IMG/VR virus record: IMGVR_UViG_3300013094_000146
Location: 1-34,973 of that record
DNA: 34,973 bases
Source of the DNA: a virus
Strand: one strand, 5' to 3'
Shown: positions 34,437 through 34,973 of the stretch, piece by piece
How the letters are laid out: each line of letters begins with the position of its first letter
How positions within the stretch are numbered: position 1 is the first letter of the stretch
The notes under the pieces: generated by a model
The model's input: only the letters and a program-made list of their open reading frames with translations
Told to the model about the DNA's origin: nothing
Database searches by the model: none
Position numbers and translations under genes: made by a program

Positions 34437-34973
34437 TTGAAAAATATGTTATATCTCCGAGAGAATCTCAGTTTCAACGAAGCAAAAATGATCGTTGAGT
34501 CTGATGACAAAGACGGGAAAAATTTATACATGTCTGGTATTTGCATCCAAGGAGGAATCCGTAATGCAAACCAGCGTGTGTACCCTGTGAGCGAGATTGG
34601 CAAGGCTGTCAAAACCCTTAACGATCAGATTCAAAACGGTTATTCAGTTCTCGGAGAAGTGGATCATCCAGATGATCTAAAAATTAACCTGGACCGTGTA
34701 AGCCATATGATAGTTAATATGTGGATGGACGGTCCTAATGGTTACGGTAAACTGAAAATTTTACCAACCCCTATGGGACAACTAATTCGCACAATGCTAG
34801 AAAGCGGAGTCAAGTTAGGTGTTTCAAGTCGCGGATCCGGAAACGTCAGGGATGACGGATCCGGTGAAGTATCAGATTTTGAGATTATCACAGTAGATAT
34901 GGTAGCTCAACCTAGTGCTCCTGGAGCATATCCCACACCAATTTATGAACACCTTATGAATAATAAGGGAGGA
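34437..34973 (+). CDS. 21: Prohead core protease gp21 (partial, runs off the right edge)
   Basis: The window holds the first 179 codons of a gp21-type serine protease. This enzyme matures the prohead by cutting scaffold, core and capsid proteins. The family pattern is clear: NANQRVYPVSEIGKAV, the catalytic-His region LGEVDHP, then VSHMIVNMWMDGPNGYGKLK and the nucleophile region GVSSRGSG; T4 gp21 has GELNHP and GVSSRG in the same places. The AGGA at 34426-34429 is 7 bases from a TTG at 34437 but 16 from the ATG at 34446, so I favour TTG; the ATG form (MLYLRENLSFNEA) remains possible. It lies 13 bases after the gp67-like gene, its expected substrate. The third catalytic residue and C-terminus lie outside or are unassigned. 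Confidence 0.92.
   Translation, partial: MKNMLYLRENLSFNEAKMIVESDDKDGKNLYMSGICIQGGIRNANQRVYPVSEIGKAVKTLNDQIQNGYSVLGEVDHPDDLKINLDRVSHMIVNMWMDGPNGYGKLKILPTPMGQLIRTMLESGVKLGVSSRGSGNVRDDGSGEVSDFEIITVDMVAQPSAPGAYPTPIYEHLMNNKGG

Noticed and set aside
1-34973. CRISPR array, integrase or attachment site
   Set aside because: No regularly spaced direct repeats and no recombinase motifs were seen; gene content is that of a lytic T4-type phage.

Overview
The window is part of the genome of a T4-like myovirus (T4 superfamily tailed phage). It is AT-rich, and the layout resembles environmental T4-like phages of aquatic bacteria more than coliphage T4 itself. The evidence is a dense set of recognisable T4-type virion genes: baseplate wedge gp6, gp25 and gp53, hub gp5 and gp26, portal gp20 and prohead protease gp21. 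With them are the late sigma factor gp55 and the recombination nuclease pair gp47/gp46. I see no photosynthesis, tRNA, integrase or CRISPR genes, so the host cannot be named from this window.

Layout. (1) 1-22288, all on the minus strand and read right to left, is one tightly packed baseplate operon. It contains a tube-cap-like protein, gp53, a large hub-like protein, gp5, gp25, gp6 and then a giant virion protein of at least 4357 codons that runs off the left edge. Several junctions overlap or nearly touch (TAATATG, TAATG). (2) 22289-22369 is a compact divergent control region. A consensus sigma-70 promoter reads right into gp55, and a late-type TAAATA box reads left into the baseplate operon. 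(3) 22370-26703, plus strand, is gp55, gp47, gp46, a small unknown gene and a GIY-YIG nuclease. (4) 26704-27152 has no gene. It is relatively GC-rich and full of inverted repeats, suggesting a structured RNA, and it ends in a terminator hairpin. (5) 27153-28201, minus strand, is gp26 with an open -1 frame extension behind a slippery heptamer and an 11-bp stem. (6) 28265-34973, plus strand, is a membrane-segment protein, a candidate tape-measure protein, portal gp20, a small unknown, an acidic gp67-like core protein and the start of gp21.

How it works together. Early host-type transcription would make gp55 plus the gp46/47 nuclease. gp55 would then redirect polymerase to late boxes in front of the baseplate, hub and head genes. 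The most notable signals are the probable programmed -1 frameshift in gp26, which gives a lambda G/GT-like arrangement in a T4-type hub gene near the tape measure. Next are the structured, gene-free block directly behind the GIY-YIG nuclease gene, and the giant baseplate protein, which appears to carry a seven-bladed FG-GAP-like propeller and several sugar-binding-like modules. All identifications come from reading the sequence; no database search was run.
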